From Halococcus sediminicola (GTDB taxonomy: Archaea; Halobacteriota; Halobacteria; Halobacteriales; Halococcaceae), in assembly GCF_000755245.1 (NCBI RefSeq), contig NZ_BBMP01000009.1, positions 1 through 64,000 on the forward strand: 64,000 nt of DNA, given 5' to 3'. The translations under genes and the position numbers were made by a program. Shown here piece after piece: positions 17,127 through 26,113 of this stretch. The number at the start of each line of letters is the position of its first letter. Position 1 is the first letter of the stretch. The notes below the pieces were generated by a model. That model saw only the letters and a program-made list of their open reading frames with translations. It ran no database searches and had not been told where the DNA came from.

Positions 17127-17848
17127 ACGACAACGGCTCCACGACACCGCCACTCCGGGCCGACCAGCTCGAAAAGTCTTATGGCTACTTCAGAGCGGTC
17201 GACGATGTCTCCTTCACTATCGATCGAGCCAGTACCGTCGGACTGTTCGGTCCTAACGGTGCAGGAAAGACCACTCTTCTCCGGATGCTCGCGGGCATTG
17301 TCGAACCGACGCGCGGACGGGTGTTCCTCAATGGTGTCGAGCGCACGACCGACTCACACGGTAGCGTCGGCGTGCTCACCCACGATTCAATGCTCTATGA
17401 TGCACTTACCGCCCGCGAGAACCTCCGATTTCACGCTCGGCTCCACGGCGTCGAGACCGTGGCTGAACGCTGTGAAACAGTTCTTGACACCGTTGGGCTT
17501 TCCCACCGCGCGAGCCATCGGCCTGATGAGTTCTCACACGGGCTTCGCAAGCGGCTATCGCTCGCTCGCGCATTAATTCATGACCCCGACATCCTGCTGC
17601 TCGATGAGCCATACGCGGGTCTCGACCGGCGCTCGATCGAGACTCTCTCGGACATCCTCAACGGGTTCGCCGACAGAACCGTAGTGCTTGCAACCCACGA
17701 CCTCGACAGGGGGTTCGAGCGCTGTACCCGCGCGCTCATCATTGCCGACGGACGTCTCGAAGCCGACCTTGCCACCGACTCGCTGTCGAGTACGGCGTTC
17801 GAACGCACTTACGAACAGGCCATCGATCTCACCGAGGCGAGATCCTGA
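17123..17848 (+). CDS. ccmA: CcmA, ATPase of the CcmABCD complex
   Basis: A 241-residue ABC ATPase. Walker A is GPNGAGKTT (residues 43-51), the signature region FSHGLRKRLSLARAL replaces the usual LSGGQ with a degenerate form, Walker B is DILLLDEPYAGLD, and the H-loop is VLATHD. In system I it powers release of heme-loaded CcmE from CcmC. Start overlaps ccmE by ATGA, and ccmB begins 6 bases after its stop, so the three form one translationally coupled unit. Confidence 0.92.
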   Translation: MNDNGSTTPPLRADQLEKSYGYFRAVDDVSFTIDRASTVGLFGPNGAGKTTLLRMLAGIVEPTRGRVFLNGVERTTDSHGSVGVLTHDSMLYDALTARENLRFHARLHGVETVAERCETVLDTVGLSHRASHRPDEFSHGLRKRLSLARALIHDPDILLLDEPYAGLDRRSIETLSDILNGFADRTVVLATHDLDRGFERCTRALIIADGRLEADLATDSLSSTAFERTYEQAIDLTEARS

Positions 17849-17854
17849 TTGTAG

Positions 17855-18535
17855 ATGGCTGTGAAAGGATTTCTCGCGGCAACCTATCATGTCATTCGTA
17901 AGGACATCGTTGCCGAACTCCGGACGAGACAGTTGACGACGACTGCAACGGTGTTCGGCCTGTTGGTCGTGCTCACGTTCGCCTTTAGCTTCGTCAAGAC
18001 ATTTGCAGACCCACGTATTGTTGGGCGCGGTGCGCTTTGGATCGCCTTTGTCTTCGCTGGCACCGTCGGCGTAAGCGAGACAATGGCCATCGAGGACGAA
18101 AACGACGCGCTCACCGGACTTCTGCTTGCGCCCGTCGACCGCTCGGCGGTCTATATCGGGAAGGTGCTGAGCACCACCATGTTCGTTCTCGCCGTCGATC
18201 TCGTCACCCTCGGTGCGGCAGTCGTCCTGCTCGGCTATCCGATTGCCGCAGAGATGCTGCTCCCACTTATCGGAGTGCTCGCGGTAGCGGCGTTCGGTTT
18301 TTCGGCCGTTGGCGTCGTGGTCGCGACGCTGACCGTGCGCTCTGGTCTCGGCCAACTTGCTATTCCCATCCTGCTCGTTCCGCTGGTTGTTCCAGTGCTG
18401 CTCTCGGGCGTTGAACTCACCGCCGCGCTCGCAAGCGGCGCACCGACAGGGGGATGGCTCCGGGTGCTGGCCGCCTACGCCGGCATCCTCTTTCTCGCGG
18501 GGCTTGCGACCTTCGAGTTCGTCGTCGAAGAATGA
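17855..18535 (+). CDS. ccmB: CcmB, membrane subunit of the CcmABCD complex
   Basis: A 226-residue protein with six predicted membrane helices and the CcmB hallmark around GALWIAFVFAGTVGVSETMA followed by LTGLLLAPVDRSAVYIGKV. It partners CcmA. Its stop codon touches the stop of the converging ccmD gene on the other strand with no bases between. Confidence 0.92.
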   Translation: MAVKGFLAATYHVIRKDIVAELRTRQLTTTATVFGLLVVLTFAFSFVKTFADPRIVGRGALWIAFVFAGTVGVSETMAIEDENDALTGLLLAPVDRSAVYIGKVLSTTMFVLAVDLVTLGAAVVLLGYPIAAEMLLPLIGVLAVAAFGFSAVGVVVATLTVRSGLGQLAIPILLVPLVVPVLLSGVELTAALASGAPTGGWLRVLAAYAGILFLAGLATFEFVVEE

Positions 18536-18652
18536 TTATCGGGTGTCTTCGAGCCGGCGTTCGAGACGGGTGATGCGCCGCTGCAAGTAGAGCACGTAGC
18601 CGAAAAAGGCGACGAACAGTGCGGTATATCCCGCAAGCAGCAGTGGTTCCAT
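18536..18652 (-). CDS. ccmD: CcmD, small subunit of the CcmABCD complex
   Basis: A 38-residue protein starting MEPLLLAGYTALFVAFFGYV: one membrane helix followed by a basic, amphipathic tail ending RITRLERRLEDTR. This is the form of CcmD, which tethers CcmE to CcmC and CcmB. The start lies 6 bases after the ccmC stop on the same strand, the expected neighbour. It is supported by position, size and topology, since CcmD sequences are poorly conserved. Confidence 0.85.
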   Translation of the reverse strand: MEPLLLAGYTALFVAFFGYVLYLQRRITRLERRLEDTR

Positions 18653-18658
18653 CCGTTG

Positions 18659-19435
18659 TCACCGCCTCGTCGCGTTGCGGACAAGTACCTTGTCTTCGAG
18701 TTCGTGGAGGTGAATTCGCAGGCCGAGCAGATAGATGTAGAGGAGGGTGGCCGCAACGAGTGAGACGACTAGCGTCAGAGGATCGATGTTTGCGCTGACA
18801 GTCGGATTACCGAGCGTCGTCTCGTGGAAGGTAGGCGTCCAGAGTCTGGTCGAAGCGTAGGAAATGGGCACCGTCACGAAACCGACGACCCCATAGACTG
18901 CCGCGTACCGCTCGTCGCCCTCGCGGTCGACCACCGAATACACGACGAGATAGCCGGCGTAAATGAACCAGACCACCAGAAAGGTGACGAGGCGCACGTC
19001 GGTCCACTCCCACCACGAGTTCCAGATGACCTTCCCCCACGCGCTGCCAAAGATCAGCGTGAGCGTTGCGAGGAGGAAGCCGAGTTCGCCGGCGCTGTGG
19101 GCGAGGCGACTCCAGAAACGACCCCGATAGCGCAAAAAGAGCGCACTCCCAACGAACGTCGTGGCGAGCGCGACCGAGGCAATCCACGCCAGCGCGATGT
19201 GCCAGTACGCGAGTAGGTTTCCGCTGTTCTCGACGCCATACATCGTCTCTGAGGCGACACCGAACACCAGCAGCATCGATGCAATGCCGAAGCCGAGCGT
19301 CCCCCACTTGACGAGGCGGCTGTCCATCACGCGGTGGAGTACGCTCACGACGCGCGCCACGACATAGCTGAACCGCCGGTTGCTCGTTCGTCCCCGCTCT
19401 TCCCTGCCTTTCGAATCCGATTGGTTCGTATCCAT
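18659..19435 (-). CDS. ccmC: CcmC, heme-handling membrane protein
   Basis: A 258-residue protein with about six membrane helices and the tryptophan-rich WWD motif WGKVIWNSWWEWTD (about residues 133-146). Two candidate heme-ligand histidines flank it: AYWHIALAW before the motif, and one in FHETTLGNP after it. CcmC loads heme onto CcmE. The start is taken at MDTNQSDS; an ATG four codons earlier would overlap the ccdA stop. Order on this strand is tsdA-like, ccdA, ccmC, ccmD. Confidence 0.92.
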   Translation of the reverse strand: MDTNQSDSKGREERGRTSNRRFSYVVARVVSVLHRVMDSRLVKWGTLGFGIASMLLVFGVASETMYGVENSGNLLAYWHIALAWIASVALATTFVGSALFLRYRGRFWSRLAHSAGELGFLLATLTLIFGSAWGKVIWNSWWEWTDVRLVTFLVVWFIYAGYLVVYSVVDREGDERYAAVYGVVGFVTVPISYASTRLWTPTFHETTLGNPTVSANIDPLTLVVSLVAATLLYIYLLGLRIHLHELEDKVLVRNATRR

Positions 19436-19437
19436 GA

Positions 19438-20124
19438 TCACACCCATTCGACGACCGATGCGAGCGCGAGTCTGTCGATATCGAAGAGGATCGCCACCCC
19501 CAACAGCACGAACGCATAGCCCGTTATCGTCCGAAAGCGTTCACCGGAGGCTCCCGTAGTCACGTCGAGCAACCGCCGTATGCTCCCCTGTCCGACGTAC
19601 GCGACGATCAACAGCGGTATCGAGAACCCGACGCCGTAGACGAACAGTAGCATCGCCCCCTGCCCGACGGTCGCCATCGCACCTACGTAGGCGAGCACGC
19701 CGCCGAGGATGGGTCCCACACACGGCAGCCAGATGGCTCCGAGGAAAACGCCCACGAGCAGACCGTTGCCGACCGGGTGGCGCTGCTCGTCGATACGCCC
19801 GCTGATGGCCGTCGCCCGTCCGGTGAGCCGGGAGCTGTATTTCGAGTAGAGTTCGTTCACGTCGTCGTCGGCCATCACGACGCCGAAGACGAGCATCCCG
19901 ACCGCAAACGGCGCGCGGATGGTATCGGGTGTTACCGACCCCATCAGGCCGGTGAGCACGCCGAGGGCGGTGAACGTTATTGTACTTCCCGTTACGATGG
20001 CGACCGGACGCAATGAGTGGCCGTTCGCGCCGACCACGAGGACAGGAATCATCGGCAGACAGCACGGCGTCAAAATCGTCAGCACGCCAGCGAGAAACAC
20101 CGCAGCGACCGTCGGATCGTCCAT
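19438..20124 (-). CDS. ccdA: CcdA, transmembrane thiol electron carrier
   Basis: A 228-residue protein with six helices. Redox cysteines appear in LTPCCLPMIP (first motif, with a double Cys) and LPCVGPILGG (second motif), as in CcdA/DsbD. It carries reducing equivalents from cytoplasmic thioredoxin to the outside, keeping CxxCH cysteines reduced for heme attachment. ATG 20122-20124 overlaps the stop of the cytochrome gene by one base (TGATG), so it is translationally coupled to it. Confidence 0.92.
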   Translation of the reverse strand: MDDPTVAAVFLAGVLTILTPCCLPMIPVLVVGANGHSLRPVAIVTGSTITFTALGVLTGLMGSVTPDTIRAPFAVGMLVFGVVMADDDVNELYSKYSSRLTGRATAISGRIDEQRHPVGNGLLVGVFLGAIWLPCVGPILGGVLAYVGAMATVGQGAMLLFVYGVGFSIPLLIVAYVGQGSIRRLLDVTTGASGERFRTITGYAFVLLGVAILFDIDRLALASVVEWV

Positions 20125-21581
20125 CACGTGGCCGTCGCTCGCCGTGTCTCGCTCGCTACCTGTCCGCGAGATTCGCGCTCGGCACCGTCGCCGTTCATCG
20201 CGGACGCCATCGTGTCTCGAATCGCTGCCGTGGCGTTTGACGAAGCGTTGCCGTCCATCGTCGTGTTGGCTGTACCAGTTGTCGATGCGTTTGCGGTGGC
20301 CGATGCATTCGTGGCATTGGCGGTCATGTTCGCTGTTGTGTTCCCGGTGGGCAGAATCCACGTCGTCTGCCACGAGCCGTTGGCCGATTCGTTCCGGAGC
20401 GGCTTATCGTAGCGCTTGACGTTGTTCGGAATGTCGCTCTGGTTGAGCGGCTCGGAGCCGATGGGGATATCCGCGAGCATGAGCTTCTTCGTCATCGGGT
20501 TCATGTCGTAGCCGAGTCGCTGCTGGGTCCGGTTGTAGTAGATGCCCTCGTCCGGCGATCCGCTGGCCTTCCAGTCTTTTGGCTGGCGTGGCAGGTGCGG
20601 GCGCTCATGCGCGTTGACGAAGCCGGCCACATCTTGAACGTCCTGCCAGTCGGTGAACGTGTGTGGTGAGCCGTAGGGCATGGCTTCACGGATGAAGCCG
20701 GCGGAGGTGTACAGCCGTCCCATCCCTGCCCCATCGTTGTAGGATTCGGGACCCCACAGCGGTGGATACTGTCCCTCCTCGCCCTGTCCATCGGCACCGT
20801 GGCATGATGCACAGTTCTGGAGGTAGAGGTCCGCTCCGCGGACGGGGTTGACTTTCGAGACGTTCGTCTCGCTTTCGCCCTCGGGCTTTTCGATGTGTCG
20901 CCAGTACGGAACACGACCGCTCGGCGTTCCTTTGTTGAGCCAGACGAGATACGACTCCATCGCCTGAATCTCACGGCTGTCGTATGCCGGAACACCCTCA
21001 GATGAGTTCGGGGCGTTCATGCTCCGGAGGAAGCAGCCCTGGATGCGCTGGCGCATGTCGCGCATCCGCTCGGTTCGGCCCGTCCACTCGGGGTAGCCCG
21101 CGGCGGTCCCGACCAGCGGTATCATATCGATATCTTGGCCGACCATCCCACTGACCGTCGGTAGGTCGCCGCCGCCGTGACAGTTTGCACACGAGAGGTC
21201 GTTGCCGACGTGTTCGGGTGCCTCCGCGGAGGTGTTGGCGAACAGCTCGCGCCCCCGTTTGACAAGTTCTCGCCGGTTTTCGTCTTCTGGAAGCGTCGAG
21301 TTATTCATCTGTTTCGGGACGAACTGGATCTCGTCGCCCGCTGTCTCGTTTTTGTACCGCATCCCCTGGTCGCGCAGATCTTTACTATACCACTTCTCGC
21401 CGCTCCAGTTGCCGGGGAGTTCCGTGATGTCTCCACCACCGCTCTCAGCACTTCCAATGCCACCGCCACCGAGGAATGCCAGCAGACCGTTGGCCGCGAA
21501 GGCGATGACCAGTGCGCCGATTATCGCTCCGACTGCCAATAGCGTCGGCTTGAGCAAAAGGGTCGAATCACCGTTACTCAT
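20124..21581 (-). CDS. tsdA: Membrane-anchored diheme cytochrome c, TsdA-type
   Basis: A 485-residue protein: N-terminal membrane anchor (residues 12-38), then two cytochrome c domains with CANCH (131-135) and CASCH (257-261). After heme 1 come YPEWTGR and RIQGCFLRSMN, the segment that in thiosulfate dehydrogenases (TsdA) carries the unusual Cys ligand of heme 1; Cys183 is the candidate. Met301 in REAMPYGSP is a likely ligand of heme 2. The family oxidises thiosulfate to tetrathionate or the reverse. The tail (from about 415) is rich in Asn, Thr and Ala with many N-glycosylation sites, a surface-protein trait. It is the only CxxCH protein in the window and lies amid its maturation genes. Confidence 0.85.
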   Translation of the reverse strand: MSNGDSTLLLKPTLLAVGAIIGALVIAFAANGLLAFLGGGGIGSAESGGGDITELPGNWSGEKWYSKDLRDQGMRYKNETAGDEIQFVPKQMNNSTLPEDENRRELVKRGRELFANTSAEAPEHVGNDLSCANCHGGGDLPTVSGMVGQDIDMIPLVGTAAGYPEWTGRTERMRDMRQRIQGCFLRSMNAPNSSEGVPAYDSREIQAMESYLVWLNKGTPSGRVPYWRHIEKPEGESETNVSKVNPVRGADLYLQNCASCHGADGQGEEGQYPPLWGPESYNDGAGMGRLYTSAGFIREAMPYGSPHTFTDWQDVQDVAGFVNAHERPHLPRQPKDWKASGSPDEGIYYNRTQQRLGYDMNPMTKKLMLADIPIGSEPLNQSDIPNNVKRYDKPLRNESANGSWQTTWILPTGNTTANMTANATNASATANASTTGTANTTMDGNASSNATAAIRDTMASAMNGDGAERESRGQVASETRRATAT

Positions 21582-21750
21582 CTCTTTGCCTCAGTAGTGT
21601 TCGATCGTATTCCATGACTTGTATCCTACTATCAGGGGCTGATATCCGCCGTTCGGACCCCATTTTAATAAATGTGTGCACTTTCCTCATTTCTCAACAA
21701 CACAAAGCGCACACGTTTTGTCGGTCGATACCAAACCCGACCAATAATCG
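21582..21750. promoter_or_regulatory. Divergent promoter between tsdA-type and thioredoxin operons
   Basis: A 169-base AT-richer gap between the two divergent operons. TTTTAATAAATG (21662-21673) is a TATA-like candidate. GTGTGC and GCACAC lie nearby as distant inverted halves (about 21673 and 21710), which could be regulator sites. No gene fits here. Confidence 0.4.
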
Positions 21751-22221
21751 ATGCGTCCACGGAAGCTACTGACGTTGGTCTTCATCGCGCTTCTGCTGAG
21801 CATTGGCTATCTATCGATGAACGCTGCACCCGTGCTGAGTGACGAGAACTTCTCCTACCACGGCGATACCGCATGGCGGACTGACTTTTCCGAGGCGAAG
21901 GAACTCGCAAACGAACAACATACCCCCATCGTCCTCTATTTCTGGACGACGTGGTGTACCTACTGCGAGGACTACAACGAGAACGTATATCCAAACGAAA
22001 CGGTGCAAAATCGACTCGATGACTTCGTGAAAGTAGCAGTAAATCTCGACGGCGATTCGTCGCTTCAGCAACAATACAACGTCAACTTCCCGCCCCAGCA
22101 CGTCATCATCACCCCGGATGGAGAGGAGCTCGTACGTATCACAGGCTATGCCGATCGTGAGGACTTCCTCAGCTACCTCGAAACGGCAAACAAGCGTGCC
22201 AACGGGACTGAGAGCACATGA
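21751..22221 (+). CDS. Secreted thioredoxin-like protein (CcmG role)
   Basis: A 156-residue protein with an N-terminal signal or anchor helix (residues 5-25) and a thioredoxin fold. The active site is WTTWCTYC with Cys69 and Cys72, and PPQHVI supplies the cis-proline loop. It probably reduces apocytochrome cysteines with electrons from CcdA, the job of CcmG in bacteria. The stop overlaps the ccmF start as ATGA. Confidence 0.88.
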   Translation: MRPRKLLTLVFIALLLSIGYLSMNAAPVLSDENFSYHGDTAWRTDFSEAKELANEQHTPIVLYFWTTWCTYCEDYNENVYPNETVQNRLDDFVKVAVNLDGDSSLQQQYNVNFPPQHVIITPDGEELVRITGYADREDFLSYLETANKRANGTEST

Positions 22222-24611
22222 ATCTCGGCACGGCTCTGCTCGCCCTTGCTTTTCTCGCGCTCACCAGTAGCACCCTCATCCTCTCGCGGGCGTATCTCGC
22301 CGACGACGAACACTACCTCGGCTACACCACACCGCTGGTCGGTATCGGTGCCACGCTATTGGTGAGCGCGCTCGTCCAACTCACCTACCAGTTCGTCGTC
22401 ACCGACTACTCGAACGCCTACGTCTGGCAGAACACCGCCGACTATCTCCCCATTCTCTATCGCATCACCGGCGTCTACGCCGCCAACAAAGGGTCGGTGC
22501 TGCTATGGGCGACCATCGTCGCCATCGTCGCACTCGTTGCCATCGCCGCTCGGGGCGTCCCCGACCGTCACACCCGATTAGTGTATGCGCTCACGACCGG
22601 CGTCGTAGCCTACTTCACCGCGATGCTCCTGTCCGACAGCCCCTTTGCACCCGCCCGCGGCGAGTTCCCGAACGCACCACCCGGATTCGTTCCCGCGAGC
22701 GGGCAGGGCCTCAACGCGCTGTTGGTTGATCCGTACATGGCCATCCACCCGCCAGTGATGTTCACCGCCTACGCGCTACTCACGATGCCATTTGCTATCG
22801 GGGCGGCCCACTTCGTCTCCGTCCTCCGCGGCGATGGAGGACTGTTCGCGGCGTGGCAGGGCACGCTCACCCGTTGGCTCCGACTCGGCTGGCTCTTTCT
22901 CACCGGGGCGGTCGCCCTCGGCGGATTCTGGTCGTACACGGTGCTCGGCTGGGGCGGCATTTGGGCGTGGGACCCCGTCGAGACGGCCATCCTAATTCCG
23001 TGGCTGTTTCTCACAGGAACGCTTCACGCCGTCACCAACTATCGCCCTGGCAAGCGCTACACCATCCTCGCGCCCGCGATGACCGCGACAGTGTTCGCGC
23101 TGGCCATCTACACCACCACCATCGTCCGTAGTGGCGTCTTCCGCAGCGTCCACTCCTTTGCCGATGGCGGCATCGGCATCGCCTTCCTCCTGTTGATGGC
23201 TGTGACAGCTGTTTTGGGTGTAGGCCTCCCGCTCGGCTACTGGGCCTGGAAGAACGATGACGCCGGACTCACCGATGGAAAGCTCCTCACGCGCTCGAAC
23301 CTGCTCCACCTCGCCGTCTTGCTGTTCGGCCTGCTCACGTTCGTCTCGCTGTGGGGACTCTCCTTCCCCGTCCTCAGAAACGCCATCACCGGTCTCGAAG
23401 TCGCCGTCGAGCCACGCTACTACAACCTCTGGAGCTACCCGCTCGTGCTCTCCGTCCTTCTCCTGTTAGGCTTCTACATGGACTTCGACGTCGAGGGCCG
23501 CCGCCGGAGCCTCGTTGGACTTGGCGTCTTTGCGGCTGCGACATTGCTCGCCACTTTCATCGCCCCCTCCGCAACGTGGCAACTATCGAGTCCGCGCCCG
23601 ACCGATGCGTTCGTCTATCGAATCATCGGGAGCGCGAGCGTGCTTTCGGCGCTGCCGCCGGTCGCCTACGTGATTCTCGCCATGCTCAAGCGCGGTCTCG
23701 TCCGCATCCCGGCGGCCGTCACCCGGAACGCGAAGTTGAAGGAATTGGGCATCATGCTGATACACGTCGCAGCAGCGCTACTCGTGCTCTCGCTGCCCTT
23801 CATGTATCTGTTCGGTGGACAGGCATCGGTGATGGCGGCCACCGGACAGGGGAACATCGATTCCTCAGCCCAGCAGGTCCCCGGCTCGGAGTATTCGATT
23901 CGCGTACTCAACAACACGACTAACGAGTTCCCCCGGGACCCCGACCTCTCGGACTACGCGCTCACCGCCGAGCAGGTCACCGCCCGCGGCGACACGCTCA
24001 ACGGCTCAGTACAGACGCTGTACGGCAACGTGACGGCTGTCCGGAACGGTCCACAGGCGACGGTCGCCCAGCTCGACGGCTCGCCCATTTGGGTCGGACT
24101 CGTCGACCGAAACGGGACGAACGTCTCGCTCCAGCCCGGCCAGTCCATCGCGGCGCGCGGGCAGTTGCTCTGGGAATTCGTCCCCCAGACTGACGCCGTG
24201 TTGCTCACCGGTCCCCAGACCATCGGCCCGGCGGCTGACCCACCCGAGAGCGTCGAGCCGACCCGCGTCATCGCTCGCGGTGCAGCGGTCGCGGTCTACG
24301 AGGACGGCGACCTGCTCACTAGTGGCGTCGTCGGCCAGCGCGAGTACGTCCGGCAAGGGGGATTGCAGGTCCGCGACGTGCTCATCGATCGCGGTCTCGT
24401 CAGCGACACCTACGTGATAGCCGGCGTCAGCGACGGCACGGCATCCATCACCATCAAACGGGTGCCGATGATGACGCTCCTGCGAGTCAGTCTCGTCCTT
24501 CTATTGTTGGGAATGGGGCTTGTCTTCATCTTCGACCCGCGTCACGGACTCGCCCAACGAACGAGTGCTGCACATTCACAGTCAACCGCCGATACGGAGG
24601 CTGCAGATTAA
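22218..24611 (+). CDS. ccmF: CcmF, cytochrome c heme lyase
   Basis: A 797-residue membrane protein with about 14 helices. The WWD heme-handling motif is WGGIWAWDPVE (residues 245-255), and AIHPPVMFTAY (about 175-185) holds a conserved His. A large outer domain follows from about residue 545 before a last helix near 765. CcmF attaches heme to CxxCH. Archaea use CcmF without CcmH, and none is seen here. It is co-transcribed with the thioredoxin-like gene and the surface protein that follows 2 bases later. Confidence 0.95.
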   Translation: MNLGTALLALAFLALTSSTLILSRAYLADDEHYLGYTTPLVGIGATLLVSALVQLTYQFVVTDYSNAYVWQNTADYLPILYRITGVYAANKGSVLLWATIVAIVALVAIAARGVPDRHTRLVYALTTGVVAYFTAMLLSDSPFAPARGEFPNAPPGFVPASGQGLNALLVDPYMAIHPPVMFTAYALLTMPFAIGAAHFVSVLRGDGGLFAAWQGTLTRWLRLGWLFLTGAVALGGFWSYTVLGWGGIWAWDPVETAILIPWLFLTGTLHAVTNYRPGKRYTILAPAMTATVFALAIYTTTIVRSGVFRSVHSFADGGIGIAFLLLMAVTAVLGVGLPLGYWAWKNDDAGLTDGKLLTRSNLLHLAVLLFGLLTFVSLWGLSFPVLRNAITGLEVAVEPRYYNLWSYPLVLSVLLLLGFYMDFDVEGRRRSLVGLGVFAAATLLATFIAPSATWQLSSPRPTDAFVYRIIGSASVLSALPPVAYVILAMLKRGLVRIPAAVTRNAKLKELGIMLIHVAAALLVLSLPFMYLFGGQASVMAATGQGNIDSSAQQVPGSEYSIRVLNNTTNEFPRDPDLSDYALTAEQVTARGDTLNGSVQTLYGNVTAVRNGPQATVAQLDGSPIWVGLVDRNGTNVSLQPGQSIAARGQLLWEFVPQTDAVLLTGPQTIGPAADPPESVEPTRVIARGAAVAVYEDGDLLTSGVVGQREYVRQGGLQVRDVLIDRGLVSDTYVIAGVSDGTASITIKRVPMMTLLRVSLVLLLLGMGLVFIFDPRHGLAQRTSAAHSQSTADTEAAD

Positions 24612-24613
24612 CA

Positions 24614-25825
24614 ATGAATACACGACTCACGCTCGCCATCCTGCTCGCCTGTCTTGTTCTCGTCCCCACCACCGCCGCAGCAGCAGAAATTTCAGGTACC
24701 GTCACGACTGACAACGGCTCCACCGACGGCGCGAATGTGACCATTGCCGCCGTCTCGGAGAACTTTACCGCCGTCGGCGACCCCGTGCGGACGAGCGTCT
24801 CGGGATCGTCCTTCGAGGCTGAAGTGCCCGACGCGCCGGTCCACGTCGTCCGCGTGGCGCGCGGTGGCGCGACCCACTATGCAGTGCTTCGGGAGGACAA
24901 CTCGACGACCATTGCGCTCAACTCGTCCATCACGGGCCGAGTCATCGATGACAACGGTGAGGGACGGGCGAACACGACTGTCGAGCTGGTCGACGAGAGC
25001 GGCTTTGCGGTCGACCGCGCGCTGACGGGCGACAACGGGCGCTTCGTATTCGACCCGGTCGAATCGAACGAGAGCTATCAGCTTCGGGTCTCGGCCGATG
25101 GAGTTCCGTATCAGGAGACCGTGAACACGACTGTTGGCGAGCGGAACGTGACCGTGACGACACCCGCGCCGACCGACGATATCTCTGTCCTCTCTGTTGC
25201 GAACCGCAGCCCCGCTGGCCACGTCCTGCAGGTGCTCGCGCCGCAAAACGAATCGGGCGTGCCGAGCATCGTTGAGACGATTTCGCTGCGAAACATGGGC
25301 GAACGTCCGTTCGTCGGCACCGTCTCGATCAACGTGCCGGCCGATGCCCAGCCATACTCGGGGATGGTTGACGGCGAGACTGCTCAGTACCGACGAGCGG
25401 AAGGGAGCGTTCGGCTCAACCTCACGGTGCCGGCAAACGGCACCACGCAGGCTGGCGTGGCCTACGACCTCCGGAATAGGAGCTTCGAGAAGACCCTCCA
25501 GCGGAACACGACACGGCTGGCAGTCGTCATGCAGGACTACAATGTCTCGGCAGTTGGGCATTCGGAAAATCTCCGAGTTGGCAATGCCTCGATTTCACTT
25601 CTCACCAACGACGAACCACTCCGAGCCAATGACACTATCAGTGTGAATCTCTCCGGCGCGCGGGCGGAAGGTCCGCATATGGACCTCGGAACGCCCAGCG
25701 CGGCTAACGCGAACGCGTCGGCACCCTCCGAGAGCAGTTCGCTCACGCCGTTTCCAACGGTACCGGTCTTCGGTGGTTTGGCCATGGTCGTTGTTGGCGG
25801 ACTGATTGCCTATCGGGTTTTCTGA
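24614..25825 (+). CDS. Secreted, C-terminally anchored protein with carboxypeptidase-regulatory-like folds
   Basis: A 403-residue protein with a signal peptide (residues 1-22), two beta-sandwich repeats of the carboxypeptidase regulatory type (EISGTVTTDNGSTDGANVTI, then ITGRVIDDNGEGRANTTVEL), many N-glycosylation sites and a final membrane helix (FGGLAMVVVGGLIAYRVF). There is no heme or metal motif. Its position as last gene of the thioredoxin-ccmF operon suggests an extracellular scaffold for the cytochrome or its maturation, but the role is unproven. Confidence 0.72.
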   Translation: MNTRLTLAILLACLVLVPTTAAAAEISGTVTTDNGSTDGANVTIAAVSENFTAVGDPVRTSVSGSSFEAEVPDAPVHVVRVARGGATHYAVLREDNSTTIALNSSITGRVIDDNGEGRANTTVELVDESGFAVDRALTGDNGRFVFDPVESNESYQLRVSADGVPYQETVNTTVGERNVTVTTPAPTDDISVLSVANRSPAGHVLQVLAPQNESGVPSIVETISLRNMGERPFVGTVSINVPADAQPYSGMVDGETAQYRRAEGSVRLNLTVPANGTTQAGVAYDLRNRSFEKTLQRNTTRLAVVMQDYNVSAVGHSENLRVGNASISLLTNDEPLRANDTISVNLSGARAEGPHMDLGTPSAANANASAPSESSSLTPFPTVPVFGGLAMVVVGGLIAYRVF

Positions 25826-25840
25826 TCTCGTTATCGCGTG

Positions 25841-26113
25841 CTATCGGTTAGAGCACCAAGTTTTCCGGAGCTGAACCCCGACGCCGATCACGCCGACCGT
25901 CAGTGCTGCCACGAGAATTTGGACGAAACCGCCGCCGACAGCGGCCGTCGCACCGCTGGCAGCTGTCACTCCCGTGGCAGCGCTCATTGTCGGGGCTACG
26001 ATACAGCAGAGGCTCACTACCCCACCCAGTCCGAGGATTGACCACCCAAGCTCCGAGTCCGTGTCCGCCTCCACATCCGCATCTGACGGCGCGTCTGCGT
26101 TTGAGGATTCCAT
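25841..26113 (-). CDS. Small two-helix membrane protein with CC motif (second copy)
   Basis: A 90-residue paralogue of the protein at 16334-16588. It has an acidic N-terminus, VSLCCIVAPTMSAATGVTAA in the first helix and GGGFVQILVAALTVGVIGVG in the second. Only the N-terminal acidic part and the last few residues differ much. The stop lies 15 bases from the end of the converging surface-protein gene. Two copies around one gene cluster suggest a duplication, or that both take part in the same pathway. Confidence 0.75.
   Translation of the reverse strand: MESSNADAPSDADVEADTDSELGWSILGLGGVVSLCCIVAPTMSAATGVTAASGATAAVGGGFVQILVAALTVGVIGVGVQLRKTWCSNR

Noticed and set aside
24692-25561. 289-codon leftward frame under the surface protein
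   Set aside because: It is antisense to a gene with signal peptide, repeats and anchor, and is rich in Arg and His as such shadows are.
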